Notes under the pieces: model-generated
What the model was told of the DNA's origin: nothing
Seen by the model: only the letters and a program-made list of their open reading frames with translations
Databases searched by the model: none
DNA from: CAWJNF01 sp963844235
GTDB taxonomy: Bacteria; Actinomycetota; Thermoleophilia; Gaiellales; Gaiellaceae
Length of the DNA: 64,000 nt
Reading direction: 5' to 3'
Assembly (NCBI GenBank): GCA_963844235.1
Contig: CAWJNF010000005.1
Coordinates: forward strand, 372,001-436,000
Shown here: positions 8,211 to 16,202 of the stretch, one piece after another
Position numbering within the stretch: the first letter of the stretch is position 1
How the letters are laid out: each line of letters starts with the position of its first letter
Program-made: the position numbers and the translations under genes

Positions 8211-9277
8211 CGGGGCCGATCGGCGTGGGCGTGATCGGGGCCGGCAGCTGCCTCGGGGAGTACCTCGTCGTACTCGACCGGCTCGTCAGCGCAGGCAAGG
8301 CGCTCGAAGGCCCGATCTGCGCTCGCCGGAAGGAGGTCTGGCCCGCCCTCCTCGAGCGCAGGCCGGCGGCGCGGCTCGTCACCGACCCGGTCGACGTGGC
8401 GCGAGCGGACGTCGGCGTGATCGTCGTGATCACGCGAGACGACAGCCACGCCGACTACGTGAGGCTCGGTCTCGAGCACGGCAAGCACGTCGTCGTCGAG
8501 CGGCCGATCGCGCTGACGCTCGACGAGGCTCGCGATCTGGCCCAGGTCGCTCGCGACCGTGGGCTCCATCTGATCAGCGGGCCGGTCGTCCACCTCTCGC
8601 CGACGTTCCGCGCGTTCTGGGCCCGTATCCGCGATGGTGCGATCGGGCGAGTGCACGCCGCGCGCGGGCTCTTCGGCGGCTCCGGCTTCACCTGGGCGCC
8701 GTGGCTCCATCAGGTGGACTCCGGCGGCATCTTCGGGCAGGTGGGCGCCTACCACGTGAAGAGCCTCACCTCACTGCTCGGTCCGGTGGCCGAGGTCGCG
8801 GCCTCCGTGGAGAACACCGTGCTGAAGCCTCGCGTCGTGGGCGGTGTCACCGTCGAGGATCCCGTCTCGGATCTCTCGGTGGTGACGCTCAGGCACGAGG
8901 GCGGCGCGCTGTCGTCCGTGATCGCAAGCTCCGTGCTGCAGCGCTACAGGCGTCCGGCCGCTCTCGAGCTCTACGGCACCGAGGGAACCGCGAACTTCCT
9001 CGGTGAGGATTGGGCTCCGACCGGGTACGAGCTGTGGCGCAACGAGGCAGGTTGCTGGGAGGTCTTCGACACAGCCGACCTCACCTGGTCGTGGTGCGAC
9101 GGCCTTCGGGATCTCGTCGAAGCGCTGCACGAAGCCCGGGCGCCGCTCGCGAGCCTCGAGCAGGACCTCCACATCCTCGACATCGTTGAGGCGGCTCGAC
9201 GGGCTGCCAACGGCCAGCGCGCGGTTCCGGTCGAGTCGCGCTTCGAGCCGCTCGATCTCGAGCCTCCGGGCGCCTGA
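8207..9277 (+). CDS. Gfo/Idh/MocA-family oxidoreductase
   Basis: A 356-residue NAD(P)-dependent oxidoreductase of the Gfo/Idh/MocA family, starting at TTG 8207, which overlaps the upstream TGA (TTGA). The N-terminal Rossmann fold has GVIGAGS at 8-13. The family EKP motif appears as ERP (98-100). The C-terminal alpha/beta domain contains the segment DSGGIFGQVGAYHVKS, where family members carry the catalytic D/G-x-x-x-H region. Such enzymes oxidise sugars, inositols or related hydroxy compounds. It is the last gene of the rightward block and ends 2 bases before the convergent M24 peptidase gene. Confidence 0.87.
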   Translation: MTGPIGVGVIGAGSCLGEYLVVLDRLVSAGKALEGPICARRKEVWPALLERRPAARLVTDPVDVARADVGVIVVITRDDSHADYVRLGLEHGKHVVVERPIALTLDEARDLAQVARDRGLHLISGPVVHLSPTFRAFWARIRDGAIGRVHAARGLFGGSGFTWAPWLHQVDSGGIFGQVGAYHVKSLTSLLGPVAEVAASVENTVLKPRVVGGVTVEDPVSDLSVVTLRHEGGALSSVIASSVLQRYRRPAALELYGTEGTANFLGEDWAPTGYELWRNEAGCWEVFDTADLTWSWCDGLRDLVEALHEARAPLASLEQDLHILDIVEAARRAANGQRAVPVESRFEPLDLEPPGA

Positions 9278-9279
9278 AG

Positions 9280-10446
9280 TCAGGCGATCGTCAAGGCCTC
9301 TCCGCCACTGTCGATCAGCCAGTCGGGACCGCCGTCGCGCACGATCACAGTGTCCTCGGCGAAGGCGCCGGCATCGCCGTCCATCCAGATGGCCAGCTCG
9401 AACGTGACAGCGGTGCCGTCGAGAAGTTCCGTGTCGTCGTTCTCCCCGAGGACTGGGGGCTCGTGGAACTCGAGGCCGATGCCGTGGCCCGAGGGAATCC
9501 ACTGGCCGGGCCCGAACCCGCGCTCGGCGATCAGCGCGCGCGTCGCGTCGTCGACCTCCCGCGCGCGGCGCCCGCTCGCCAGCAGAGGCGCGGTATGCGC
9601 GCGTGCCTCGCGCAGGACCTCGAGAGCTTCGGCCGAGCGCGGGGGAGGCTCGCCGACGAAGATCGTGCGGCCGACGTCGGAGCGGTAGCCGCGCAGGATC
9701 GCCCCGACGTCCAGCGAGACGGAGCACGGCGGCTCGAGCACCGGGTTTGCGTTCCGCGTGCGGGCGTTCGCCCAGTCGACCGCCACCTTGGGGCCGGTTG
9801 CCCAGCAGTCTGGCCCGAAGCCGAGGTCGTCGACACCCTGCGCGAGGATCTCCTCCCGCACGGCCTGGAAGAGCTCGAGGCGGCGTACGCCCGGTCGGAG
9901 CCGTGAGCACGCAGACTCGATGCCGGCGACGGTTCGGGCCGCCACGTCGCGCATCGCCTCGACCTCGAAGCTCTCCTTGCGGGCGCGCCGGGGTCCGAGG
10001 ACAGCCGCGGCCGAACGGATCTCGCGGTCCGGGAACGCTTCGCGCAGCAGCTCGGTCTGACCGACGGGCATGGCGGCCGGCACGTGGATCGGCCCATCGC
10101 GGCGCCAGCCGGCGACCTCGGCGACCCGCCGCAAGTGGGCGACGGGGTCGGTTCCGTCCTCGAGCTCCTCGACTCCCCAGGACCGCATGGCCTCGCCGGA
10201 CTCGAGGTGCCACAACGCGTGGGCGACCGAGAAGACGGGTCCCTGCTCACCGACGAGACAGGCGGTGAGCGCCTCGTTCACCGCGGGGTCGTATTCGAGC
10301 CAGGTGGCGATCCGCGGTACACCCGTCAGCCACTCGGCGTCCGCGGAGGAGACGAGGAAGAAGTCGTGCTCGCGCAGCTCCTCGAGTCGGCGCTCGTAGA
10401 CCTCACGGGGGAAGACGAGCGACGAGGGAACCGTCTTCAGGCTCAC
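9280..10446 (-). CDS. M24-family metallopeptidase (Xaa-Pro dipeptidase-like)
   Basis: A 388-residue protein with a creatinase-type N-terminal domain (about 1-150) and a pita-bread M24 catalytic domain. GTG 10446 is chosen because it overlaps the upstream stop (GTGA) and gives a normal N-terminus. All five metal ligands are visible: D246, D257, H321, E350 and E364. Because the ligands are intact it should be a metal-dependent aminopeptidase or dipeptidase rather than a creatinase, whose fold has lost them. It is last in the leftward block led by the GntR regulator and could cleave an amide or Xaa-Pro-like bond in an imported compound. Confidence 0.88.
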   Translation of the reverse strand: MSLKTVPSSLVFPREVYERRLEELREHDFFLVSSADAEWLTGVPRIATWLEYDPAVNEALTACLVGEQGPVFSVAHALWHLESGEAMRSWGVEELEDGTDPVAHLRRVAEVAGWRRDGPIHVPAAMPVGQTELLREAFPDREIRSAAAVLGPRRARKESFEVEAMRDVAARTVAGIESACSRLRPGVRRLELFQAVREEILAQGVDDLGFGPDCWATGPKVAVDWANARTRNANPVLEPPCSVSLDVGAILRGYRSDVGRTIFVGEPPPRSAEALEVLREARAHTAPLLASGRRAREVDDATRALIAERGFGPGQWIPSGHGIGLEFHEPPVLGENDDTELLDGTAVTFELAIWMDGDAGAFAEDTVIVRDGGPDWLIDSGGEALTIA

Positions 10447-11057
10447 GAGGCGCGGCTGGCGGCGACGAGCTCCGCGATCGAGCGGCAGAAGGGCCCGAGA
10501 TCGTGCGGAAAGCGGGCGGTGACGATCGGGCCGTCGACGACGCAGGGCTCGTCCACCCAGGTCGCGCCGGCGCCTTCGACGTCGGGACGGATGACCCAGT
10601 GGCCGGTGGCGCGACGGCCGCGCAGGAGCCCGGCGCTGCAGAGCACCCAGGGGCCGTGACAGATCGCGGCCACCGGCGCGCCGCGCGCGGCCAGCGCGGA
10701 GCACAGATCGAGCACCGGCTGCGAGCGGCGCAGGTGATCGGCCGCGTAGCCGCCGGGTATGACGACTGCGTCGATCGCGTCCGGGTCCAGCTCCTCGACG
10801 ATCGCGTCGGCGGCGATCGGCATCCCGTGCACGCCCGTGTACACGCGCGCGTCGAGCCCGGGCACCGTCATGCGACCCCGGGCCGCCAGCGCAAGCGACC
10901 AGAAGGTACCGCGATAGGCCGACTCGTCGTAGCCGGCGACGATCACCTCTGCACCCTCCTCCTCGAGCCGCAGCTTCGGGTAGTGGAGCTCGATGTCCTC
11001 GTAGAGGGGCGCGGCGAGGACGGCGATGCGGGCCCCGCTGAGTGGTCCGGTGCTCAC
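10443..11057 (-). CDS. DJ-1/PfpI-family protein
   Basis: A 204-residue class-I glutamine amidotransferase-like protein of the DJ-1/PfpI group. The nucleophile elbow AICHGPW places the cysteine at 133 and histidine at 134. The acidic partner is probably E23 (YEDIELHYP). Start GTG 11057 overlaps the stop of the SnoaL-like gene, as at the other junctions of this block. Family members include deglycases, glyoxalase III and proteases. The cellular role here is unclear but linked to the block by tight overlaps. Confidence 0.85.
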   Translation of the reverse strand: MSTGPLSGARIAVLAAPLYEDIELHYPKLRLEEEGAEVIVAGYDESAYRGTFWSLALAARGRMTVPGLDARVYTGVHGMPIAADAIVEELDPDAIDAVVIPGGYAADHLRRSQPVLDLCSALAARGAPVAAICHGPWVLCSAGLLRGRRATGHWVIRPDVEGAGATWVDEPCVVDGPIVTARFPHDLGPFCRSIAELVAASRAS

Positions 11058-11404
11058 GACGGATTCCAGAAGGCGACGTCGTGCACGATCAGGCCGTCCC
11101 GGAAGGTCTGGATCGAGACGCCGTGGTAGCGCTCGACCGGCCGCGCGCCGCCGCCGCTCCCGAACGTCCACTCGAACCAGAGGCGCTCGCCTCGCTCGGC
11201 CCAGTCGAGCAGCTCGTGCACCGGCCGCTCGAGCCCTCCGTACATCTCCGCGTAGTAGCGCTCGATCTCGGCCCGCCCCCGCCTGACCACGGCGAGCGTC
11301 GGGTCCTCCATCACCGCGTCCCGCGCATACAGCTCCGCCATGGCGCCGGAATCGTGCTGCATCCACAGCTCGAAGTACCGCGAGAGCTGCTTCTGCGCCG
11401 TCAT
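11054..11404 (-). CDS. SnoaL/NTF2-like protein
   Basis: A 116-residue NTF2-fold protein of the SnoaL-like type: an N-terminal helix pair (LSRYFELWMQHDSGAMAELYA), the acidic segment DAVMEDPT, then the curved sheet ending HDVAFWNPS. Such proteins act as small isomerases, hydratases or ligand-binding proteins. Overlaps of 4 bases at both ends place it inside the GntR-led leftward block. No catalytic residue can be assigned with confidence. Confidence 0.75.
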   Translation of the reverse strand: MTAQKQLSRYFELWMQHDSGAMAELYARDAVMEDPTLAVVRRGRAEIERYYAEMYGGLERPVHELLDWAERGERLWFEWTFGSGGGARPVERYHGVSIQTFRDGLIVHDVAFWNPS

Positions 11405-12324
11405 GCGTCCCCGAGGAAGCGTCGCGCGTTGCGGTGCAGGAACAGGTGCTTCTCCTCCTCGCTGAGGAAGTCGGCATGCCGCCGAATCGACTCCGCGAGC
11501 TGCGGATACATGAAGTAGTGCTCGAGCCAGGGCCAGTCGGTGCCGTAGACGATGCGATCGGCGCCGCAGCCGTCACGCAGCGCTCGGATGCGCTCGAGGT
11601 AGCGGGGGAAGGGGTACTCGTGCTCGTCCTCCCACATGAACTGGAGGCACGAGCACGAGACGTACATGTTCGGGTGAGCTCGGACGATCTCGAACATCCG
11701 CTGCGCCTCGGGCTCGCGTGGGTCGAGGTAGCCCATGTGGTTCGTCTGGAAGGGGAGGTCGGGGAACGTCTCCGCCACCCGCGCGAACGCTTCCCAGACC
11801 TCGTGAATCGTGGGGGTGCTCGGCCGGTTCGTGTCCTCGAAGCCGAAGATGACGCGCCGCCCGCGCTCGCGCACGAGTGCGTAGGCCTCCATGAGCACCG
11901 GGTCGTCGATGTTGGTCTCGAGGAAGCCCGGGAAGACCTTGATTCCGTGCGCGCCCTGGTCGAGCCGCCGCTCGAGGGGCGCCAGGCCGGGACGATCGCG
12001 CGGGTCACGGAGCGTCACGAACCAGAGCAACCGCTCCGGGTAGCGCTCCGCGAAGAACCGGCAGTAGTCCGCTCCGCCCCAGAACGACTCGCGTCCGGCC
12101 GACTTGACCTCCATGTAGTACGGCATGTCCCAGCCGTCGTAGGAGATGAGAAAAGCCTGCTCGACGCCCGCGTGATCCATCTCCGCGACGAGCAGGTCGC
12201 CCGTTCGCTCCTGCCAGGAGTAAAGCTTGCGCCGGTCCTCGGCGAATCCGGCCTCCGGTGGGAACGCGCGGTAGAACGCGTGGGTCTCCGTGTCGATCGC
12301 GGGGATCCGGGCGCCGTCCGTCAC
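11401..12324 (-). CDS. Amidohydrolase family 2 (TIM-barrel) protein
   Basis: A 307-residue amidohydrolase-2 type protein. Start GTG 12324 is chosen because it overlaps the upstream stop (GTGA) and puts the metal-binding strand AIDTETH at residues 8-14. Other metal-site segments are NHMGYLD and GTDWPW (the conserved aspartate). The family contains decarboxylases such as ACMSD and lactonases for ring-cleavage products. The usual HxH appears here as T-E-T-H, a variation to check. It lies between the small alpha/beta-barrel gene and the SnoaL-like gene. Confidence 0.83.
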   Translation of the reverse strand: MTDGARIPAIDTETHAFYRAFPPEAGFAEDRRKLYSWQERTGDLLVAEMDHAGVEQAFLISYDGWDMPYYMEVKSAGRESFWGGADYCRFFAERYPERLLWFVTLRDPRDRPGLAPLERRLDQGAHGIKVFPGFLETNIDDPVLMEAYALVRERGRRVIFGFEDTNRPSTPTIHEVWEAFARVAETFPDLPFQTNHMGYLDPREPEAQRMFEIVRAHPNMYVSCSCLQFMWEDEHEYPFPRYLERIRALRDGCGADRIVYGTDWPWLEHYFMYPQLAESIRRHADFLSEEEKHLFLHRNARRFLGDA

Positions 12325-12644
12325 AGCATCTCCGATCCGATGTCCTCGTAGACGCCGGCATCCATCTCGGCCACCGACAACGTCCCCTGCATGACGGCTG
12401 CGTCCGAGCTCTCGTCTTCGCGGCGGGCTCGTGTCCACTCGTCGAGCCGGGCGAAGTCGGGGATCCTCCAGACGATCATGTACTGCGCTGCGCCCGGTCC
12501 GAGCCGCCATGTGCGTCCGACCGCGAGCACGGGCGCGTCTTCCGGATGGAGCTCGACCCAGTGTTTGTAGGCGCCGCGAACGACCCGGTTGAAGTCATCC
12601 CACGTGACATCGGGGCGCTTGCGGAAGAACTCCACGTAGTACAC
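12321..12644 (-). CDS. Small dimeric alpha/beta-barrel protein (EthD/ABM-like)
   Basis: A 107-residue protein, GTG start, with the pattern MYYVEFFRKRPDVTWDDFNR followed by a central LGPGAAQYMIVWRI strand, typical of ferredoxin-like dimeric alpha/beta-barrel proteins (EthD, antibiotic monooxygenase and muconolactone isomerase relatives). It lies 3 bases after the GntR gene and overlaps the amidohydrolase start. Function unknown; members often assist ring-cleavage or oxidation steps. Confidence 0.6.
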   Translation of the reverse strand: MYYVEFFRKRPDVTWDDFNRVVRGAYKHWVELHPEDAPVLAVGRTWRLGPGAAQYMIVWRIPDFARLDEWTRARREDESSDAAVMQGTLSVAEMDAGVYEDIGSEML

Positions 12645-12647
12645 GGC

Positions 12648-13352
12648 TCAGTCAGCGTCCGCCAGATCGGGAACCTCGTTCAGGAAGAGCCGCTCCGAGA
12701 GGTCGATATGGTCGATGACTGCGCGCTCCGCCAGGCTCGGGTCGCCGGAGGCGACGGCGTCGACGATTGGCTGATGGCGCATCGCGAGCTCCCGGACGTC
12801 GGCCTCGGCGTGCGCGATCGCATCGAGCGACTGCATGAGACGGCTCTGGTCGGCGATCTGCGCGTAGAGGCGGATGAGCCAGGTGTTCCCGGTCGCCTCG
12901 CACAGCATCGTGTGGAAGCGGTGGTCGACCTCGGCCATCTGGGCAGGATCGCGGCGGCGCGACGCGCCATTCATCTCCTCGACCAGGGACTGGAGAGCGG
13001 AGACGTGCCCGGCGAGCTCCCGATAGACGGCGACGCGTCGAGCCGCAAGCCCTTCGAGAGCCCGACGGCAGTCGTAGACCTGTCCGACCGATGTGCGTGA
13101 CAGGCGGCGGACGAACGCCCCACGACGCCGCTCCTCCTTCACGAGCCCATGGGCGGCGAGCTGACGGATCGCCTCGCGAACCGGCGCCCGGCTGATTCCC
13201 ATCTCCTCGGCTACACGCGCGTCCGAGATCCGCTCGCCGGGGAGGAGCCGGCCCGTGAGGATCGCCTCGCGCAGGTCCACTGCAACGAGCTCGACGAGCG
13301 ACGGCTGGCTCATGCGACGGAAGCGCGTCTCGCCGGTGGTCGCCGAGCTCAT
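12648..13352 (-). CDS. GntR-family transcriptional regulator, FCD subfamily
   Basis: A 234-residue regulator with an N-terminal winged helix (GERISDARVAEEMGISRAPVREAIRQL type, split over about residues 38-64) and a C-terminal all-helical FCD ligand-binding domain. FCD metal-site residues are visible in DHRFHTML, RHQPIVDA and DHIDLSERL. It heads the leftward block 9280-13352 and is divergent from the PhyH gene. A perfect 14-base palindrome lies between them at 13427-13440, of the type bound by FCD regulators. Repression of both directions, relieved by a carboxylate or sugar-acid ligand, is the expected arrangement. Confidence 0.92.
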   Translation of the reverse strand: MSSATTGETRFRRMSQPSLVELVAVDLREAILTGRLLPGERISDARVAEEMGISRAPVREAIRQLAAHGLVKEERRRGAFVRRLSRTSVGQVYDCRRALEGLAARRVAVYRELAGHVSALQSLVEEMNGASRRRDPAQMAEVDHRFHTMLCEATGNTWLIRLYAQIADQSRLMQSLDAIAHAEADVRELAMRHQPIVDAVASGDPSLAERAVIDHIDLSERLFLNEVPDLADAD

Positions 13353-13426
13353 CTGCAGGAGTCTTCCAGACGACGGGAACGGGCCCGTTGACGCATGCCG
13401 GACGCAAGTGTAGAGTCCTCGCCGCA

Positions 13427-13440
13427 GATTGTCGACAATC
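13427..13440. promoter_or_regulatory. Perfect palindrome, probable GntR (FCD) operator
   Basis: GATTGTCGACAATC is a perfect 14-base palindrome in the divergent promoter between the GntR gene (start 13352) and the PhyH gene. FCD-type GntR proteins commonly bind TTGTnnACAA-like palindromes. Direct regulation by the neighbouring GntR gene is inference. Confidence 0.6.
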
Positions 13441-13458
13441 GGCTCACGACATGATCAG

Positions 13459-14310
13459 GTGGTAGGTGGTGGAGCTCCGCTGACCGGGCTCACCGAGGCG
13501 GAGCGGTACCGCTTCGAGGCCGACGGCTACCTCGTCGTGCCGGGCGCTCTGGGGCCCGAGGACGTTCTGGGTATCCGTAGCGAGCTCGGAGACCCTGCCG
13601 ACCCCAACTACGGCTACGAGCACCAGGCGTCCGATCTCCTGCTCGCCGGCGGGTCGCTCCACGCGGCGACCCACCCTCTCGCCGAGACGCCGGTGGTGCT
13701 GGACGCGGCGCTGCATCCCGGCTTCTTCCCCAAGATCTACGACCTCTTCCGGGGCGCCGTTCGCCTGCTCTCGGACGAGTACTTCGTGACGCCGGCGGGG
13801 GCCCGCCCACGCCTCGGCTGGCACCGAGACGTGTCCGAGGAGAACTTCCCTGCGATCGACGTCGGCGCCTCCCTGCTGCTCGTCAACTGCCTGCTCCTCC
13901 TCTCCGACGTCGGTCCCGAGGGCGGCCCGACGCTTGCGATCCCAGGCTCGCATCGCTGGGGGCCGGGCCGGGCCTTGCCCGAGGGAGCGCTGGGCAATCC
14001 AGATCCCGAGAGCGTCCCCGGCTACGCCAGGCTGCACGGTCCGGCCGGAACCGCCGTGTTCTTCAACGGGCGCCTGTTCCACGCGCAGTCGGCCAACCGA
14101 GCCGACACCGCGCGCCGAGCCCTCGTCTTCGTCTACGGCTACCGCTGGATGCGAGCGTTCCCCGGCTTCGAGCCGACGCCGGAGCTGCTGCGGGACCTGG
14201 GAGGCACGCCGATCCGCGACCAGCTCCTCGGGGCCGGCCCCGCCTTCGACGAGCCGGTCGCCGAGTACGGGCCGCCCGCCCGCTGGCTCGCAGCCTCCGG
14301 AGCCGTGTGA
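13459..14310 (+). CDS. Phytanoyl-CoA dioxygenase (PhyH) family protein
   Basis: A 283-residue Fe(II)/2-oxoglutarate dioxygenase of the PhyH family, counted from GTG 13459. The iron ligands are the H and D of GWHRD and the distal H of RLFHAQSANR; the following R of ARRALVF would bind 2-oxoglutarate. The first recognisable segment is LTEAERYRFEADGYLVVPG. A TTG at 13429 is in frame but lies inside the operator palindrome, so it is less likely. Family members hydroxylate CoA esters, ectoine or small alkaloid-like molecules. It is the first gene of the long rightward transport/catabolic block, and its stop overlaps the GTG of the phosphotriesterase-like gene. Confidence 0.86.
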   Translation: MVGGGAPLTGLTEAERYRFEADGYLVVPGALGPEDVLGIRSELGDPADPNYGYEHQASDLLLAGGSLHAATHPLAETPVVLDAALHPGFFPKIYDLFRGAVRLLSDEYFVTPAGARPRLGWHRDVSEENFPAIDVGASLLLVNCLLLLSDVGPEGGPTLAIPGSHRWGPGRALPEGALGNPDPESVPGYARLHGPAGTAVFFNGRLFHAQSANRADTARRALVFVYGYRWMRAFPGFEPTPELLRDLGGTPIRDQLLGAGPAFDEPVAEYGPPARWLAASGAV

Positions 14311-15371
14311 ACGGGGGGAACGGACGGCAGGTCTGGACGGTCTCCGGGCCGGTGAGCCCCGACGACCTCGGCATCACCCTGCACCACGAGCACCTGCTCG
14401 TCGACGGGGCGTGCTTCTTCGAGCTTGCCGACAGCGAGGACGCTGAGGAGTTCGCGGACACGCCGCTGACCCCGGAGATCGTCCCGCGGGTGCGCGACGC
14501 CTCCTGCTCGAACCACGACAACCTGCTCCTGGACGACGTCGACCTCGCAGCCACGGAGCTCGGCGAGTACGCCCGGCTTGGCGGCAGGACGGTCGTGGAC
14601 GTGACGACCAGCGTCGGTCTCGGCCGCAACCCGGCGGGGCTGCGAGCGATCGCGGAACGCACCGGCCTGCACGTCGTCATGGGGTGCGGCTTCTACTGCG
14701 AGTACTCGCACCCCGATTACGTTGCGCGGGCATCGGTCGACGAGCTCGCCGAGTTCATCCTCCACGAGCTCCGCGACGGCGTCGACGGCGTCCGCGCCGG
14801 GGTAATCGGCGAGATCGGCGTGAACGGCCAGGAGCGCGGCAGCCTGCGCTTCCTCGGGGAGATCACCCCGGACGAGGAGAAGGCGCTCCGCGCGGCGAGC
14901 AGGGCATGCCTCGAGTCGGGCGCGGCGCTCTGCATCCACCAGCCCAACCGCTCGACGGCCGTGCCCGTCATCCTCAGCGTGCTCGCCGACGAGGGGGTTT
15001 CGCCGGAGCGTGTGATCCTGGGCCACATGAGCTCGGTGCCGGACTTCGCCCTACATCTCGAGGCGCTCGAGCAGGGTTACTGGATCGCCTACGACAACTT
15101 CGGCATGGCCCGGCTCGCGAATGCCTGGTACCGGCCGCTCGGCGACGGGCAGCGCGTCGAGTGGCTGCTCGAGGTGTTCCGGCGCGGGTTCGGCGCCCGC
15201 GTGCTCGTGTCGCACGACGTCTGGTGCAAGGTGCAGCTGCGCCGGTTCGGCGGCGAGGGGTACGGCCATATCCTGCGCACCATCGTCCCGCAGCTTCTCG
15301 AGGGCGGCCTCACCGAGACGGACGTCGATCAGTTGCTCGTCCGGAACCCGGCAACGGTGCTGGCTTTCTGA
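14307..15371 (+). CDS. Phosphotriesterase-family (lactonase-like) hydrolase 1
   Basis: A 354-residue TIM-barrel metal hydrolase of the phosphotriesterase family. The binuclear metal site is visible: H27-x-H29 (HHEH), E169 (IGEIG) in place of the carbamylated lysine, H211 (CIHQPN), H240 (LGHMS) and D304 (SHDVW). A glutamate at the bridging position is typical of lactonase or homology-protein members rather than true phosphotriesterases. A paralogue with the same layout is at 21448-22509. GTG 14307 overlaps the PhyH stop and the stop overlaps the following SDR start. Lactone or cyclic ester opening is the likely role. Confidence 0.88.
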   Translation: MNGGNGRQVWTVSGPVSPDDLGITLHHEHLLVDGACFFELADSEDAEEFADTPLTPEIVPRVRDASCSNHDNLLLDDVDLAATELGEYARLGGRTVVDVTTSVGLGRNPAGLRAIAERTGLHVVMGCGFYCEYSHPDYVARASVDELAEFILHELRDGVDGVRAGVIGEIGVNGQERGSLRFLGEITPDEEKALRAASRACLESGAALCIHQPNRSTAVPVILSVLADEGVSPERVILGHMSSVPDFALHLEALEQGYWIAYDNFGMARLANAWYRPLGDGQRVEWLLEVFRRGFGARVLVSHDVWCKVQLRRFGGEGYGHILRTIVPQLLEGGLTETDVDQLLVRNPATVLAF

Positions 15372-16117
15372 TGGGCAGGTTCGACAGCAAGACCGTGTTC
15401 GTGACCGGGGGTGCGAATCCGCGCGGGATGAGCTACGCGACAGCTGGGGCCTTCCTCTCGGAGGGTGCGTCCGTGTATCTCTTCGACCGCGATGCCGAGG
15501 GGCTGGCGGGGGCCGGCGAAACGCTCGCTGTCCGCGGCCGGGTGGCGACGGCCGTGGGCGACGTCCGGTCTGGAGCCGACATCGAGGCGGCCCTGGACCA
15601 CTGCGAGCGGGCGCTCGGACCGGTCGACGTGCTCGTCAACCATGCCGGTATCGGCCCGAGCAAGCACACGCTCGAGATCTCCGAGCGGGACTGGGACGAG
15701 GTGATCGGAACCAACCTGACCGGGATCTTCAAGGTCGCCTCAGCGACCGCCCGCCGCATGGCGGAGCGCGGGCTCGGCGTGATCCTCAACATGAGCTCGA
15801 GCGGGGGCATCGCCGCCGAGCCCGGGCACGCCCACTACGCTGCCACGAAGGCCGGCATTCTGGCCCTTACCCGCGCCATGGCTCACGATCTCGGGCCCCT
15901 CGGGATACGCGTGTGCACCCTCTGCCCGGGCGACATCGACACGTACGAGTGGGGCAACGTCGAGCTCGCGCGCTTGTATCGGATGCGCATCCCCGCCGGC
16001 CGCTCGGGCCGACCCGAAGAGGTGGCGGCCGTGTACCTCTATCTCGCCTCGGAGGAGGCGCGCCACCTCAACGGCGCAGCTTTCGTCGTCGACGGGGGGA
16101 TGCTGGCGTGGGAGTAG
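15371..16117 (+). CDS. SDR-family oxidoreductase
   Basis: A 248-residue short-chain dehydrogenase with TGGANPRGM near residue 13 as a slightly unusual cofactor loop, a conserved NHAG (normally NNAG), MSSS for the catalytic serine region and HYAATK for Tyr/Lys. The tail AFVVDGGMLAWE is normal. ATG 15371 shares one base with the preceding stop. The last 20 bases before the stop (16097-16116) are repeated almost exactly at 16183-16202, where they form the start of the next gene, suggesting that 86 bases were inserted or duplicated at this junction. Confidence 0.88.
   Translation: MGRFDSKTVFVTGGANPRGMSYATAGAFLSEGASVYLFDRDAEGLAGAGETLAVRGRVATAVGDVRSGADIEAALDHCERALGPVDVLVNHAGIGPSKHTLEISERDWDEVIGTNLTGIFKVASATARRMAERGLGVILNMSSSGGIAAEPGHAHYAATKAGILALTRAMAHDLGPLGIRVCTLCPGDIDTYEWGNVELARLYRMRIPAGRSGRPEEVAAVYLYLASEEARHLNGAAFVVDGGMLAWE
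16097..16116. repeat. 20-base direct repeat, copy 1
   Basis: GGGATGCTGGCGTGGGAGTA at the 3' end of the SDR gene recurs with one mismatch at 16183-16202. The 86-base offset contains a hairpin (16140-16156). The pattern looks like a short insertion flanked by a duplicated gene junction. Confidence 0.6.
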
Positions 16118-16139
16118 GAGCGAGGTCCGCCCATCGATT

Positions 16140-16156
16140 CGACGCCTGCGGCGTCG
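16140..16156. repeat. Small perfect hairpin between direct repeats
   Basis: CGACGCC (16140-16146), a TGC loop and GGCGTCG (16150-16156) form a 7-base-pair stem in the spacer between two SDR genes. It could be part of a short inserted element or a weak processing or termination signal. Confidence 0.45.
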
Positions 16157-16182
16157 TACCAAGTGCAGTCGGAGTCGAGGCA

Positions 16183-16202
16183 GGGATGCCGGCGTGGGAG
16201 TA
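16183..16202. repeat. 20-base direct repeat, copy 2
   Basis: GGGATGCCGGCGTGGGAGTA matches copy 1 at 16097-16116 in 19 of 20 positions and contains the GTG start (16194) of the next SDR-like gene. Confidence 0.6.

Noticed and set aside
9280..10446. Creatinase assignment for the M24 protein
   Set aside because: Creatinases have lost the metal ligands. All five are present here, so a metallopeptidase is more likely.
14307..15371. True phosphotriesterase activity
   Set aside because: The bridging position is glutamate rather than the lysine of phosphotriesterase, which is typical of lactonase or homology proteins.
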